A DNA stretch of 64,000 nucleotides from Achromobacter mucicolens (GTDB lineage: Bacteria; Pseudomonadota; Gammaproteobacteria; Burkholderiales; Burkholderiaceae_B). Location of the stretch: NCBI RefSeq assembly GCF_902859725.1, contig NZ_CADIJP010000011.1:1-64000 (forward strand), given 5' to 3'. Numbering within the stretch: position 1 is the stretch's first letter; each line of letters opens with the position of its first letter. Positions 43,486-53,181 of this stretch are shown piece by piece. The notes below the pieces were generated by a model, which made no database searches, was not told where the DNA came from, and worked only from the letters and a program-made list of their open reading frames with translations. The position numbers and the translations under genes are program-made.

Positions 43486-45606
43486 TCAGGCGGCGTTCAG
43501 GCTGCCAAAGGTGCGGCCGGATTCGGCTAGCTGCACGAGCAGCGGCGATGGCTTCCAGAACGCGGGGTCTTCGGCCGCGTAGCCGCGGATGTCGGCCAGG
43601 ATTTGCGCCAGGCCCACGCTGTCGGCGTAGTGCATCGGGCCGCCGCGATGGCGCGGAAAGCCGTAGCCGGACAGGAACACCACGTCGATGTCGGACGGTC
43701 GCAGCGCGATGCCCTGATGCAGCACGTTGGCGGCTTCATTGACCATGGCGGCCAGATAGCGCCGCAAAATGTCTTCCTGCGTGAATGGGCGGGGCGCAAC
43801 GCCGGCGCGGCGGCGTTCCTCGTCGATGATGGCCAGCACCTCGGGGTCGGGCGTTCCCTGGCGGGCGCCGTCGGGATACAAATAGAACCCGCGGCCGGTC
43901 TTCTGGCCGAACCAGCCGCGCTCGCAGAGGCGGTCGGGAATCTGCACATAGCGCAGCGCGGGATCGCGCGTGGCGGCGCGGCGCTTGCGCGTGGCCCAGC
44001 CGATGTCGCCGCCCGCCAGGTCGGCCATCTGGTAGGGACCCATCGGATAGCCGAACGCGCGCACGGCGGCGTCGATGTCGTACGGAGAGGCGCCGTCCTC
44101 CATCATCATGTCGGCCGCCTGCCGGTGCACTGCAAGGATGCGGTTGCCGATGAAGCCGTCGCAGACGCCCGCGCGCACGGGAATCTTGCGCAGCCGGCGC
44201 GCCAGCTCGAAGCCGGTGGCCACGGTATCCGGCGCGGTATGACGGCCGACCACCACTTCCAGCAGCTTCATGATGTTGGCGGGCGAAAAGAAGTGCAGCC
44301 CCAGCACGTCGGCGGGCCCTCGCGTCGCTTCGGCGATCCGGTCCACGTCCAGATAGGAGGTATTGGTGGCCAGCACCGCGCCGGGCTTGGCCACGCGGTC
44401 CAGCTGTGCAAAGACGGCCTGCTTGACGGCCATGTCCTCGAACACGGCTTCGATGATGAGGTCGGCCTCGCCGAGCGCGTCGTAATCCGTGGCGCCGGTA
44501 AAGCGCGCGAGGCGGGCCGCGCGTTCGTCACCGGTGATGCGGCCTTTCTTGACCAGCAGGTCGTACACCTGTTCAACGCGGTCGCGGCCGCGCGCCAGGG
44601 CCGCATCGTCCTGTTCGACCATTACCACCGGCAGACCGGCATCCAGCACCGCCACGGCGATGCCCGCGCCCATCGTGCCACCGCCCACGATGCCCACGCG
44701 CTCCAGACGGCGGGAACGGGCTTCCTTTAGCTCGGGAATCTTGGCGCTGTCGCGCTCGGCGAAGAACGCGTGGATGAGCGCGGCGCGTTGCGGGCTGTCC
44801 AGGCATTGCAGGAACAAAGCGCGCTCGGTGCGCAGGCCCTCGTCGAAGGGCTGATCGATTGCGGCGCGCACGGCTTGCACGATCTTGGCGGGGGAATACA
44901 GGCCACGGGTGGTGGCGGCCACACGTTCGGCCGCCGCGTCCACCGCCGCGCGTTGCGCAGTCTGGTCCGCCAGCGCATTGGCCGCGTCGCGCGTACGGCG
45001 CGGGCCTGCTTTCAGCGCCAGCAGCTGCCGCGTGTAGGCCAGGCCGGCGTCCAATGGATCGTCCTCGGCGGCCAGGGCGTCAACGAGCCCCGCCGCCAGG
45101 GCCGCATCAGCGGACAGGGGCTTGCCGCTCAGCATCAGGTCCAGCGCCGCGGCGGCGCCCATCAAACGGGGCGCGCGCTGCGTGCCGCCCGCGCCGGGCA
45201 AAAGGCCCAGGTTCACTTCGGGCAGGCCCAGCTTGGCGCTGGCCAGCGCCACCCGATAGTGCGCCGCCAGCGCAATCTCCAGTCCGCCACCCAGCGCCGC
45301 GCCATGCAATGCGGCAATGACGGGCTTGGCGCTGGCTTCGATCTGGTTGCACAGGTCCGGCAGCAGGGGCGGTTGCGGCGGCTTGCCGAATTCGCGGATA
45401 TCGGCGCCCGCGATGAAATTCTTGCCGGCGCCAATCAGCAGGATCGCGCGCACCCGCGTGTCGGTCTGCGCCTGCGCGACGGCCTCGGACAACGTGCGGC
45501 GCACGGTGGCGCTCAGGGCGTTGACGGGAGGGTGGTCGATGACGACGACCATAATGTCTTCATGGCGGCGCGTCTGGGCCGCGCCGGTGCTTGCGCTGTC
45601 TGTCAT
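43486..45606 (-). CDS. Bifunctional enoyl-CoA hydratase/3-hydroxyacyl-CoA dehydrogenase (FadB/PimF-like)
   Basis: A 706-residue fusion. Residues about 15-190 form a crotonase domain (IDHPPVNALSATVRRTL, AGADIREFGKP, GGGLEIALAAHYRVA, PEVNLGLLPGAGGTQRAPRLMG). From about residue 305 there is a 3-hydroxyacyl-CoA dehydrogenase with NAD motif GIVGGGTMGAGIAVAVLDAG, the catalytic His in LHFFSPANIMKLLEVV, and GFIGNRILAVHRQAA. It is the first gene of the operon and catalyses the middle two steps. The upstream divergent LysR is the likely regulator. No separate FadA-type beta subunit is needed because the thiolase follows. Confidence 0.9.
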   Translation of the reverse strand: MTDSASTGAAQTRRHEDIMVVVIDHPPVNALSATVRRTLSEAVAQAQTDTRVRAILLIGAGKNFIAGADIREFGKPPQPPLLPDLCNQIEASAKPVIAALHGAALGGGLEIALAAHYRVALASAKLGLPEVNLGLLPGAGGTQRAPRLMGAAAALDLMLSGKPLSADAALAAGLVDALAAEDDPLDAGLAYTRQLLALKAGPRRTRDAANALADQTAQRAAVDAAAERVAATTRGLYSPAKIVQAVRAAIDQPFDEGLRTERALFLQCLDSPQRAALIHAFFAERDSAKIPELKEARSRRLERVGIVGGGTMGAGIAVAVLDAGLPVVMVEQDDAALARGRDRVEQVYDLLVKKGRITGDERAARLARFTGATDYDALGEADLIIEAVFEDMAVKQAVFAQLDRVAKPGAVLATNTSYLDVDRIAEATRGPADVLGLHFFSPANIMKLLEVVVGRHTAPDTVATGFELARRLRKIPVRAGVCDGFIGNRILAVHRQAADMMMEDGASPYDIDAAVRAFGYPMGPYQMADLAGGDIGWATRKRRAATRDPALRYVQIPDRLCERGWFGQKTGRGFYLYPDGARQGTPDPEVLAIIDEERRRAGVAPRPFTQEDILRRYLAAMVNEAANVLHQGIALRPSDIDVVFLSGYGFPRHRGGPMHYADSVGLAQILADIRGYAAEDPAFWKPSPLLVQLAESGRTFGSLNAA

Positions 45607-45813
45607 GGACAGTGTCTCCTTAGTTGCTTCCTGCTCGCGCGCCGCGCCGGCATGCCGGAGCGCCGACGACTGTGCGAACGGAGCCTGGGGCGGGCCAGGC
45701 GTGGCCCGTCTGTTATGGCTTTATTCTTTCCCAGCAAAGATGTCTTGACAATGGCATCGATAATTGACACTACGGACAAGAAAATTTGACAATGCACGGC
45801 AAGGAGCGCCGTC
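45607..45813. promoter_or_regulatory. Divergent promoter of the beta-oxidation operon and LysR, with three TTGACA elements
   Basis: A 207-base spacer. On the plus strand ttgaca occurs at 45745-45750, 45764-45769 and 45786-45791. They may be -35 boxes, or half-sites of a regulator (ttgacaatg occurs twice, at 45745 and 45786). Confidence 0.5.
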
Positions 45814-46746
45814 ATGGACACCAAATCCCTCACTCTGCTGGTCGAAATCCTGGACGCGGGCAATCTCAGTGAAGCCGCGCGCCGCCTGAAAATGACGCGG
45901 GCCAACGTCAGCTATCACCTGAGCCAGCTCGAGCGATCGGTGGGCATGCAGCTCGTGCGGCGCACGACCCGGCGCGTGGAGCCCACCGAGATCGGCCTGA
46001 AGCTGTACAAACACGGCCGCAGCATTCAGGATGAACTGGCGGCCGCGCGCGAGTCGATCGAAACGCTGGGCAAGACGCCGCAGGGAAAGGTGCGCCTGAG
46101 CGTGCCCAGCGGCTACGGGCAGTTCGTGATGACGCCCTGGTTGCTGGAATTCAAGAAGACATACCCCGACATCGTGCTGGACGTGCTGTTCGAGAACAGC
46201 GTCGAAGACCTGCTGCGCGATGAAGTCGACATCGCCGTGCGCATCATGTCCGACCCGCCGCAGCATCTGGTCGCGCGCGAACTGGGGCAGGTGCGCTACG
46301 TGGCCTGCGCGTCCCCCGACTATGCGGCAAGCCGCGGCCTGCCGCAGCGGCCGGAAGACCTGGCCGGCACGCCCGTCATCAGCGCCGCCGTGATCGGGCG
46401 CCCGCTGCGCCTGTCGGCCTACTACGGCGGCCAGCCCCGCCAGCATGTGGTGCTGGAACCCACGGTCATCTCCCGCAACTACGCCTTCCTGCGCGACGCC
46501 ATCCGCGCGGGGTTGGGCGTGGGCGTGGTGCCGGACTACGTGGTGCATGAAGACATCGCGCGCGGCGAACTGTTACCGGCGCTGACGGACTGGCGGTTGA
46601 GCATTTTCGGGCGCGGCATGTATATGCTGTACATGCCCAACCGCCACCATCCGCGCGCGTTGGCGATGATGATCGAGTTCATCCTCGAACGCGCGCAGCG
46701 GCGGCATGACGGCGAACCCGGTCTGCTGGCGGTAAGCCCTGGTTGA
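45814..46746 (+). CDS. LysR family transcriptional regulator
   Basis: A 310-residue LysR regulator (MDTKSLTLLVEILDAGNLSEAARRLKMTRANVSYHLSQLE), with ribosome site aaggag before ATG 45814. It resembles the group near DsdC/AaeR-type regulators in having a short HTH region followed by RSVGMQLVRRTTRRVEPTEIG. It is divergent from the beta-oxidation operon and is its probable regulator. Confidence 0.87.
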   Translation: MDTKSLTLLVEILDAGNLSEAARRLKMTRANVSYHLSQLERSVGMQLVRRTTRRVEPTEIGLKLYKHGRSIQDELAAARESIETLGKTPQGKVRLSVPSGYGQFVMTPWLLEFKKTYPDIVLDVLFENSVEDLLRDEVDIAVRIMSDPPQHLVARELGQVRYVACASPDYAASRGLPQRPEDLAGTPVISAAVIGRPLRLSAYYGGQPRQHVVLEPTVISRNYAFLRDAIRAGLGVGVVPDYVVHEDIARGELLPALTDWRLSIFGRGMYMLYMPNRHHPRALAMMIEFILERAQRRHDGEPGLLAVSPG

Positions 46747-46802
46747 ACCGCGCGGGCACGAGACTTGCTGAAGGCCTTCGCAAATTGGATGTGAGGGGAA
46801 TG

Positions 46803-48014
46803 ATGGACAGCGCGACGCCAGTGGACACCTCGACGCCGAGGCAGGGCCCGGAGCCGGTGACGGCCCCGCCGGCCGAGGAAAAGCCCGAACCGCCAGAAGA
46901 AAAGGTCACAGCCCAGGACGCCGGCCTCATCAAGCCGCCCGCGCCGACGCCGCTCGTGCGCGTCAGCGGCTTTTGCCTCGTGACGCTGACGGTGCTGGCG
47001 GTGCTGTTCGGTTTGAAGGCTGCCCAGGAATTCATCGTGCCGGTGGTCATGGCGATCGTTGTCGCATACACCCTGGACCCCGTGGTGGCAATGCTTGAAA
47101 GGTACCGCGTGCCCCGGTCGCTGGGCACGGTGGTCGTCATGGGCGCCATCGCATTCGGAATAGGCTGCGTGATCTATTTCACGCAGGATCAGGTCACCGG
47201 CATCATCAATGCGTTGCCCGAGATATCAAGCAAGCTGTCCCGCACGTTGGGGGGCCTGTTGAGCGGGGACGGGTCGTTCCTGGAAAAATTGCGCAACGCA
47301 GCAAGCATCCTGCAGGAATCCGGCGCGCCCAAGGCAGGCGGGCGGGTCGTCGTCGCCAAGCCGGACGCTGGCCTGAGCGACATCTTGCTGTGGGGCTCGA
47401 AAGGCTTGGCGACCTTCGTGGGGCAGGCGACCATGTGCGTCTTCCTGGTCTTTTTCCTGCTGCTGTCGGGCAACGCGTTCAAGCGCAAGTTCGTAAAGAT
47501 GGCGGGCAACACGCTGTCGCAGAAGAAGATCAGCGTGCACATGCTGGACCAGATCAACAACTCCATCCACATGTACATGGCGATGATGCTGGTGACCAAC
47601 TTGGCGCTGGGTCTGCTGTCGTGGGTGGCGTTCCGCTGGCTCGGGCTGGAAAACGCCGCGACGTGGGCGGTGGTGGCCGGCGCGCTGCACATCATTCCGT
47701 ACTTCGGTCCGCTGATGACGGCGGTCGGCACCGGCATTGCCGGCCTGGTCCAGTTCGGAGAACTTGGCCCGGCGCTGGCGATCTCCATGAGTTCGGTCGC
47801 GATCGCGCTCTTGATCGGCGTGCTCGTCACCACCTGGATGTCGGGGCGGATCGCCCGCATGAACGCCGTCGCCGTGTTCATCGTGCTGCTTCTCTTCACG
47901 TGGCTGTGGGGCATCTGGGGCACGCTGCTGTCGGTGCCCATTGCGTTCATCGCAAAGGTGGTGGCCGACCACATCGAAGGGCTGGAGGCCTTGTCCGAGT
48001 TCCTGAGCGAGTAG
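46803..48014 (+). CDS. AI-2E family membrane transporter
   Basis: A 403-residue integral membrane protein of the AI-2E (TqsA/PerM) family. A proline-rich cytoplasmic N-terminus (about 60 residues) precedes helices beginning at VSGFCLVTLTVLAVLFGLKAA. The family motifs include YTLDPVVAMLERYRVPRSLGTVVVM, a large amphipathic loop, and GALHIIPYFGPLMTAVGTGIAGL near the C-terminal third. Two adjacent ATGs (46800 and 46803) follow gagggg; the second is better spaced. Members export autoinducer-2 or act as Na+/H+ antiporters, so the name does not fix its function. Confidence 0.85.
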   Translation: MDSATPVDTSTPRQGPEPVTAPPAEEKPEPPEEKVTAQDAGLIKPPAPTPLVRVSGFCLVTLTVLAVLFGLKAAQEFIVPVVMAIVVAYTLDPVVAMLERYRVPRSLGTVVVMGAIAFGIGCVIYFTQDQVTGIINALPEISSKLSRTLGGLLSGDGSFLEKLRNAASILQESGAPKAGGRVVVAKPDAGLSDILLWGSKGLATFVGQATMCVFLVFFLLLSGNAFKRKFVKMAGNTLSQKKISVHMLDQINNSIHMYMAMMLVTNLALGLLSWVAFRWLGLENAATWAVVAGALHIIPYFGPLMTAVGTGIAGLVQFGELGPALAISMSSVAIALLIGVLVTTWMSGRIARMNAVAVFIVLLLFTWLWGIWGTLLSVPIAFIAKVVADHIEGLEALSEFLSE

Positions 48015-48027
48015 GCCCTGCGGGCTC

Positions 48028-48048
48028 GCCCGGCCGCAATGGCCGGGC
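48028..48048 (+). terminator. Hairpin after the AI-2E transporter gene
   Basis: Arms gcccggcc (48028-48035) and ggccgggc (48041-48048) flank a 5-base loop, 14 bases after the stop codon. It is a candidate terminator without a T-run. Confidence 0.5.
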
Positions 48049-48092
48049 GCCGTGCGATTGGTATGCTTGCACCTCGAATCACCGGATTCTCC

Positions 48093-49421
48093 ATGACCGA
48101 CACTTTCCGTTCCGACCGGCTTTCCGGCGTGCGCGCCGCGCCATCCCTGGATGCGCGGCGCACGCAATTGCGCCGCATGAAGATCGCGGCGCTGGCGCTG
48201 CTGGTGGCCATGGTCAGTGGCTTCATCACCAGCCACGTCATGGGCGGGCAGGGCGCGTGGGCATGGGTGCGCGCCTTCTGCGAGGCCGCCACCGTCGGCG
48301 CGCTGGCCGACTGGTTCGCCGTGGTGGCGCTGTTCCGGCGGCCGATGGGCCTGCCCATTCCGCACACCGCCATCATCCCCAGCAACAAGGACCGTATCGG
48401 CGACAGCCTGGCGGTGTTCGTGCGCGATCACTTCCTTGACCCGGATACCCTGATCGAAAAGCTGCGCGTCTTCGACCCGGCCGCACGGCTCAGCCGCTGG
48501 CTGGCGCGGCCCGCCCAGGCTCGCGCCCTGAGCGACGGGGCGCGCCGGGTGGCGCTGCAGACACTGGACCTGCTGGATGACCGCGCCGTGCGAGGCGTCA
48601 TCCAGGAGTTCGTGGTCAGCAATCTGCGCCGCTGGGACGCGGCCGCCACCGCGGGCGAGGTCCTGGGCCTCTTGACCCGCGACGGGCGGCACCAGGAATT
48701 GCTGGACGCCGCGTTGGAACGCCTGGGCGGCTATCTGGCCGAGGAAGACGTCAAGGAACGGGCGTCGACGCTGCTCGTGAAGTTCGCCCGCAAGGAATGG
48801 CCGCGCATCATCGCCGCCGTCGACGTGGTCAAGTCCGTCGACAACATCGCCGACAACCTGGCCGACCGCCTGGCGCGCGCGCTGGTCGAAGAGCTGCGCG
48901 ATGTGCTGTCCCAGCCCGATCATCCGGTGCGCCGGGACTACGAGGCCTGGGTGATGAACTACATCGAACGCCTTAAGACGGATCCCGCCCTGGCGGGTCA
49001 GGTCGAAGCGCTGAAGCAGCGGGCCATCGACCATCCCAAGGTCCAGGAGTACGTCCAGGGTCTGTGGGACGACATCCATGCGGCGCTGCGGCGCGACCTG
49101 GCGGACGAACACTCCGCGCTGGCCGCGCACCTGGAAAGCGCGCTGCTGGCGCTGGCCCGCAAGCTGGGCGAAGACCCGAGGCTGCGCGAGGCCATCAACA
49201 ACCACATCCTGGGCGGCGCGCGGCTGCTGACTGGCCGGCTGCGCGTGGGCGTCACCGAGCACATTTCACGCACCGTCAAAAATTGGGACGAGCGCCATCT
49301 GGTCGATGAACTTGAGCTCAGCGTGGGGCGCGACCTGCAATACATCCGCTTCAACGGCACGTTGGTCGGGGGGCTGATCGGCGTGCTGCTGCACGCGGTG
49401 ATCCTGATGGTGAACGGGTAA
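48093..49421 (+). CDS. DUF445 family membrane protein
   Basis: A 442-residue protein of the DUF445 (YjiN-like) family. It has an N-terminal membrane helix ([18 protein letters not shown]), the conserved [47 protein letters not shown] block and a C-terminal helix ([16 protein letters not shown]). The long helical middle part is cytoplasmic or periplasmic. ATG 48093 starts the family homology ([10 protein letters not shown]); upstream in-frame sites are less likely. The function of DUF445 is not established. Confidence 0.83.
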   Translation: MTDTFRSDRLSGVRAAPSLDARRTQLRRMKIAALALLVAMVSGFITSHVMGGQGAWAWVRAFCEAATVGALADWFAVVALFRRPMGLPIPHTAIIPSNKDRIGDSLAVFVRDHFLDPDTLIEKLRVFDPAARLSRWLARPAQARALSDGARRVALQTLDLLDDRAVRGVIQEFVVSNLRRWDAAATAGEVLGLLTRDGRHQELLDAALERLGGYLAEEDVKERASTLLVKFARKEWPRIIAAVDVVKSVDNIADNLADRLARALVEELRDVLSQPDHPVRRDYEAWVMNYIERLKTDPALAGQVEALKQRAIDHPKVQEYVQGLWDDIHAALRRDLADEHSALAAHLESALLALARKLGEDPRLREAINNHILGGARLLTGRLRVGVTEHISRTVKNWDERHLVDELELSVGRDLQYIRFNGTLVGGLIGVLLHAVILMVNG

Positions 49422-49587
49422 ACGGCGCGGTTTCCAACGCCGTGTCAAACCTTGTATCAGGAATGAAGTTTGCTGGCGGACCGCCCGGCGCCGGTGCTAT
49501 CTTCATTGGCGCCACCCCTCGCGCGAGGCGCGCGTCTCGCTCCGTGGGCCGCCCGCAGTTCGCGGGCATCTTTCCAGGAGGCAATTC

Positions 49588-50112
49588 ATGAAGAAATTCT
49601 CGATGCTTGTCACGGCGCTGGCTTTGGCGGGCGCGTCCAGCGCGGCGCTGGCCGAAGACGTCTCGATGTCGTTCCTGACGCCCGAAGGCGTGGGCAAGAG
49701 CGCCGGCACCATCACCTTGAAAGACACCAAGGAGGGGCTGCAAATCACGCCGCACCTCAAAGGCCTGCCGCCGGGCGAGCGGGGTTTCCATGTCCACGAG
49801 AAAGGCTCCTGCGAGCCGGGCATGGTGAACGGCAAGACCGCCCCGGGCGGCGGCGCGGGCGGCCATCTGGACCCGAAGGGCACCAAGGCCCACAAGGGAC
49901 CGATGGCGACCGACGGGCACCAGGGCGACCTGCCGTTCCTTACCGTTGCGGCGGACGGCAGCGCGACGAAGACGGTGCTTGCCCCGCACTTGAAGCTGGC
50001 CGACGTGAAGGGGCGCGCGCTGATGATCCACGCGGGCGGCGACAACTACAGCGACAAGCCCGAGCCGCTGGGCGGCGGGGGCGGACGCCTGGTTTGCGGC
50101 GTCGTGAAGTAG
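49588..50112 (+). CDS. sodC: Periplasmic Cu/Zn superoxide dismutase
   Basis: A 174-residue SodC with signal peptide [22 protein letters not shown]. The active site is complete: copper ligands His68, His70 and His148, bridging His93, zinc ligands His102, His111 and Asp114, and a disulfide between Cys75 and Cys170. It converts superoxide to peroxide in the periplasm. A good ribosome site (ccaggaggc) precedes ATG 49588. It appears to be a single-gene unit; the 166-base upstream spacer should hold its promoter. Confidence 0.94.
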   Translation: MKKFSMLVTALALAGASSAALAEDVSMSFLTPEGVGKSAGTITLKDTKEGLQITPHLKGLPPGERGFHVHEKGSCEPGMVNGKTAPGGGAGGHLDPKGTKAHKGPMATDGHQGDLPFLTVAADGSATKTVLAPHLKLADVKGRALMIHAGGDNYSDKPEPLGGGGGRLVCGVVK

Positions 50113-50158
50113 GAAGGATGACCGCGCCGGCCCGGCCGGCGCCGGTCGCGTCCTGTTC

Positions 50159-50782
50159 TCAGGCCGTCCCGTTGCGGCCGTATTGCCGGTAGCCGTCGCG
50201 CTCGGCCAGGCGGTCGTAATAGGCCGCCACCGACGGCAGCGCGGGCTTGCTGAAAGGCGTCTGGAACCACCGGTTCACCGACAGCCCAACGGGAACGTCG
50301 GCCAGCGTGAAGGTGTCGCCCGCCACGTACGCCCGGGTGCCGGCCAGGCGTTGGTCCAGGATCCCCATGAATCGCGCCCATTCCTTGCACGACGCCTCGA
50401 TGGCGGCCGCGTCCTGGTGCGCGGGCGACTGCCGGGCCAACGCCATGAACGCGTAGCTCCAGGACCGGTTCAAGTCCGTTGCCTGCCAATCCATCCACTG
50501 ATCCACCCGGGCCCGCGCTTTGGGCTCGGCCGGATAAAGATGCCGCCCGTCATACTGGCCCGCCAGATAGCGGATGATGGTGTTGGACTCCCACAGGACG
50601 AAGTCGCCATCCTGGATCACCGGCACCATCGCATTGGGATTGCGCGCCAGAAAATGCGGATCGGACGTCGGCCGGAAACCGTTGCCCCAGTCTTCGCGAT
50701 CGAAGGGCAGGTTCAGTTCGGCACACGTCCACAGCACTTTGCGCACATTGATGGACGAGGCCTTACCCAATATTTTCAGCAT
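50159..50782 (-). CDS. Glutathione S-transferase family protein
   Basis: A 207-residue GST. The N-terminal thioredoxin-like domain contains the [25 protein letters not shown] start and the glutathione-binding [23 protein letters not shown]. The helical C-terminal domain has [24 protein letters not shown] 50782 begins the conserved [15 protein letters not shown]. It is divergent from the response regulator at 51027, and its stop lies close to the sodC stop (convergent, 46 bases apart). Detoxification of electrophiles is the usual role. Confidence 0.87.
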   Translation of the reverse strand: MLKILGKASSINVRKVLWTCAELNLPFDREDWGNGFRPTSDPHFLARNPNAMVPVIQDGDFVLWESNTIIRYLAGQYDGRHLYPAEPKARARVDQWMDWQATDLNRSWSYAFMALARQSPAHQDAAAIEASCKEWARFMGILDQRLAGTRAYVAGDTFTLADVPVGLSVNRWFQTPFSKPALPSVAAYYDRLAERDGYRQYGRNGTA

Positions 50783-51026
50783 GGCAGCCAGCCCGGCGGG
50801 GCGTTCGGAAGTACAGGATCGCCGCAGTCTAGCGGGCGGCAAGGGCCACCGCCAGATACAGATCGGGGGATGCGCAGCCAGAACAGAATCCCGTCAAACC
50901 ACCTGCGCCCGACTGCGCCGGTATGACTGGGGAGCCGGCGTCTCGCGCGCGGCAGAGGGCGGGCTTCGGTGTATGCTTGCCGCGCCATTGCACTGTGACG
51001 GTGCATGAACCTCTGTCCTGCCCACC
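50783..51026. promoter_or_regulatory. Divergent spacer between GST and two-component genes
   Basis: A 244-base region holding the divergent promoters of the GST gene and the RstA-like regulator. I saw no convincing operator or small gene in it. Confidence 0.4.
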
Positions 51027-51728
51027 ATGACCAAGGCCCTGTTAGTCGAAGACGATACGAAGCTGGCGCGCCTGATCGCGCAGTTTTTGGAACAGCACGG
51101 TTTCAATGTTGCCCAGGCTTATCGTGGCGATCACGCGGTGGATGCGTTCCGCCGCCACGAGCCGGCCATCACCATCCTGGACCTGATGCTGCCGGGCCGC
51201 GACGGCTTGCAGGTCTGCCGCGACCTGCGTGCGTTCTCGTCTGCGCCGATCCTGATGCTGACGGCGCGCGAAGACGACCTGGATCACATTCTGGGCCTGG
51301 AGTCCGGCGCCGACGATTACGTCATCAAGCCCGTGGAACCGCGGGTCCTGCTGGCGCGGATCCGCGCCTTGATGCGGCGCCACAACCAGACCGAGCTGCA
51401 GCCCGAACGCCTGGATTTCGGCGCGCTGTCCATCGACCGCCAGACGCGCGCGGTGATGCAGTCTGGGGTCGAGGTCGACCTGACGACACTGGAATTTGAA
51501 ATGCTCTGGGCGCTTGCCAGCCAGGCTGGGCAAGTGTTGACGCGCGACGATCTGCTGAACGCGGTGCGCGGCATCGAATTCAATGGGCTGGATCGAACCG
51601 TGGATGTATGCATCAGCAAACTGCGCCGCAAGCTCGATGACGATCCGCGGGATCCGTCCCGCATCAAGACCATCTGGGGCAAGGGCTACCTGTTCTCGCC
51701 CAAGGGTCACGAGCTTGACGATGCTTAA
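51027..51728 (+). CDS. OmpR/RstA-family response regulator
   Basis: A 233-residue response regulator. The receiver has acidic pair Glu8/Asp9 and likely phospho-acceptor Asp52 (ILDLMLPGRDG); the C-terminal winged helix ends with SKLRRKLDDDPRDPSRIKTIWGKGYLFSP. The style of the output domain and the partner kinase resemble RstA/RstB. It overlaps the kinase gene by eight bases. Confidence 0.88.
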   Translation: MTKALLVEDDTKLARLIAQFLEQHGFNVAQAYRGDHAVDAFRRHEPAITILDLMLPGRDGLQVCRDLRAFSSAPILMLTAREDDLDHILGLESGADDYVIKPVEPRVLLARIRALMRRHNQTELQPERLDFGALSIDRQTRAVMQSGVEVDLTTLEFEMLWALASQAGQVLTRDDLLNAVRGIEFNGLDRTVDVCISKLRRKLDDDPRDPSRIKTIWGKGYLFSPKGHELDDA

Positions 51729-53028
51729 GTTCGTCCTGCGCATCTTCGTGGTGCTGGCCATTGGCTTCGTGCTGTCCAACGAAGTCGTCGACCGGGCGGC
51801 AAACTATCTTTTTGAGTCGGAGACGGCCAATTACACGCGCGAGGCCGTGCGAGGCCAGCTGCACAGCCTGAAGCAGGAGCTGGCCCACGTGCCGCCGCAG
51901 GCGCGCCCCGACTATGTGCGCAACACGCTGGCGCCGCATTACGGACTGGCTTTGCAGGTGCTGGAGCCGGCCGACTACAACGCGGCGGATTTCGCGCTGA
52001 CCGGCGATGAGCGGCGCACCATCGACGCGGGCGGCTTCTTCCTGCGTGACAACCTGATGAGCTTCGTGGCCGCCATACCGGGCCCGGGGGCACAGTGGCT
52101 GATGGTCAAGCTGCCGCCCGAGCCGCTCGTCGGCACGTGGGTGATCGTCGCAATCTACGCGGCCCTGGGCGTGCTGTTGTGCGCCTTCATGCTGGTGTGG
52201 GCGCTGCCGGTCTGGCGCGACCTGGAGGCGTTAAAGACCGCCGCGCAGCGGATGGGGCAGGGCGACCTGCGGGTGCGCGCGCAGCTGTCGCGGTTTTCCA
52301 GCATCCGTGGGCTGGGCGATACCTTCAACCAGATGTCCGAACGCATCAGTGCGCTGATCAGCAATCAGCGCGAACTGACCAACGCGGTATCGCACGAACT
52401 GCGCACGCCCATCGCCCGCTTGTCGTTCGAGCTGGACATGATCGAGCAAGAGGCCGATCCCGCGGCGCGCCGGCGGCTGGTCGAGGACATGAAGAACGAT
52501 GTTGCCGAGCTGGACAGCATGGCGTCGGAATTGCTGATGTACGCCCGCCTGGAACACAAGAGCGACGACATTCCGCTTCAAGCCCAGGACGCCCGCGGGT
52601 GGCTCGATTCCGTCGTGCAGCATGCGTCGTTCGAGGCCGGATTGTCGGGGGTGCATTGCGTGGTGACGCACTGCGATGCGGGGGAAGTGCGGCTGCATCC
52701 GCGCTACATGACGCGCGCCTTGCTCAACCTGCTGCAGAACGCCATCCGCCACGCCGGCGGGCAGGTGCAGGTCGGACTTGCCAGCCCCGCGCCACGGCAG
52801 TACGTGCTGACGGTGGACGACGATGGACCGGGCGTGCCGCCCGCCGATCGCGAGCGCGTGTTCGATCCCTTCATCCGGCTCGACGAAAGCCGTGCGCGCG
52901 GCACTGGCGGAACCGGGCTGGGCCTGGCGATTGTGCGCCGCGTGGCGCGATGGCACAACGGCGAGGCGCTGGTGTCCGAGAGCCCTCTGGGCGGCGCCCG
53001 CTTCGTGATCCGCTGGAAAGCCGCGTGA
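51721..53028 (+). CDS. RstB-like sensor histidine kinase
   Basis: A 435-residue membrane kinase. One helix near the N-terminus (VLRIFVVLAIGFVLSN) and one around residues 140-160 flank a periplasmic sensor domain of about 110 residues. A HAMP linker follows (LEALKTAAQRMGQGDLRVRAQ), then the H-box with His225 (VSHELRTPIARLSFELDM), an N-box (NLLQNAIRHAG) and G-boxes (DDDGPGVPP, GTGGTGLGLAIV). The architecture and the LEALKTAAQRMG/HELRTP segments resemble E. coli RstB. ATG 51721 lies inside the response-regulator gene, so the two are coupled. Confidence 0.88.
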   Translation: MLKFVLRIFVVLAIGFVLSNEVVDRAANYLFESETANYTREAVRGQLHSLKQELAHVPPQARPDYVRNTLAPHYGLALQVLEPADYNAADFALTGDERRTIDAGGFFLRDNLMSFVAAIPGPGAQWLMVKLPPEPLVGTWVIVAIYAALGVLLCAFMLVWALPVWRDLEALKTAAQRMGQGDLRVRAQLSRFSSIRGLGDTFNQMSERISALISNQRELTNAVSHELRTPIARLSFELDMIEQEADPAARRRLVEDMKNDVAELDSMASELLMYARLEHKSDDIPLQAQDARGWLDSVVQHASFEAGLSGVHCVVTHCDAGEVRLHPRYMTRALLNLLQNAIRHAGGQVQVGLASPAPRQYVLTVDDDGPGVPPADRERVFDPFIRLDESRARGTGGTGLGLAIVRRVARWHNGEALVSESPLGGARFVIRWKAA

Positions 53029-53181
53029 TCCAACCCGACCGGATCTGACCCGGCCTGACCGGGCCGCCGCGGGCGGCTTCGCGCGCAAAGATCTTCACAA
53101 ACTCCCTACAAACCGGCAAAGATCCGGCGTTGGTGCATGGATAGCATCACGGCATTCTCATTGACAGGGTTTGCCTCATCC

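Noticed and set aside
39777-43742. A 1321-residue open frame on the plus strand
   Set aside because: It runs antisense to the coenzyme A ligase, dehydrogenase and thiolase genes, is Arg/Gln/Ala-rich with no recognisable domain, and is explained by high GC. The minus-strand genes have full catalytic motifs.
46803-49421. An autoinducer-2 signalling unit
   Set aside because: The AI-2E family name does not prove AI-2 transport, and no luxS or lsr genes are nearby.
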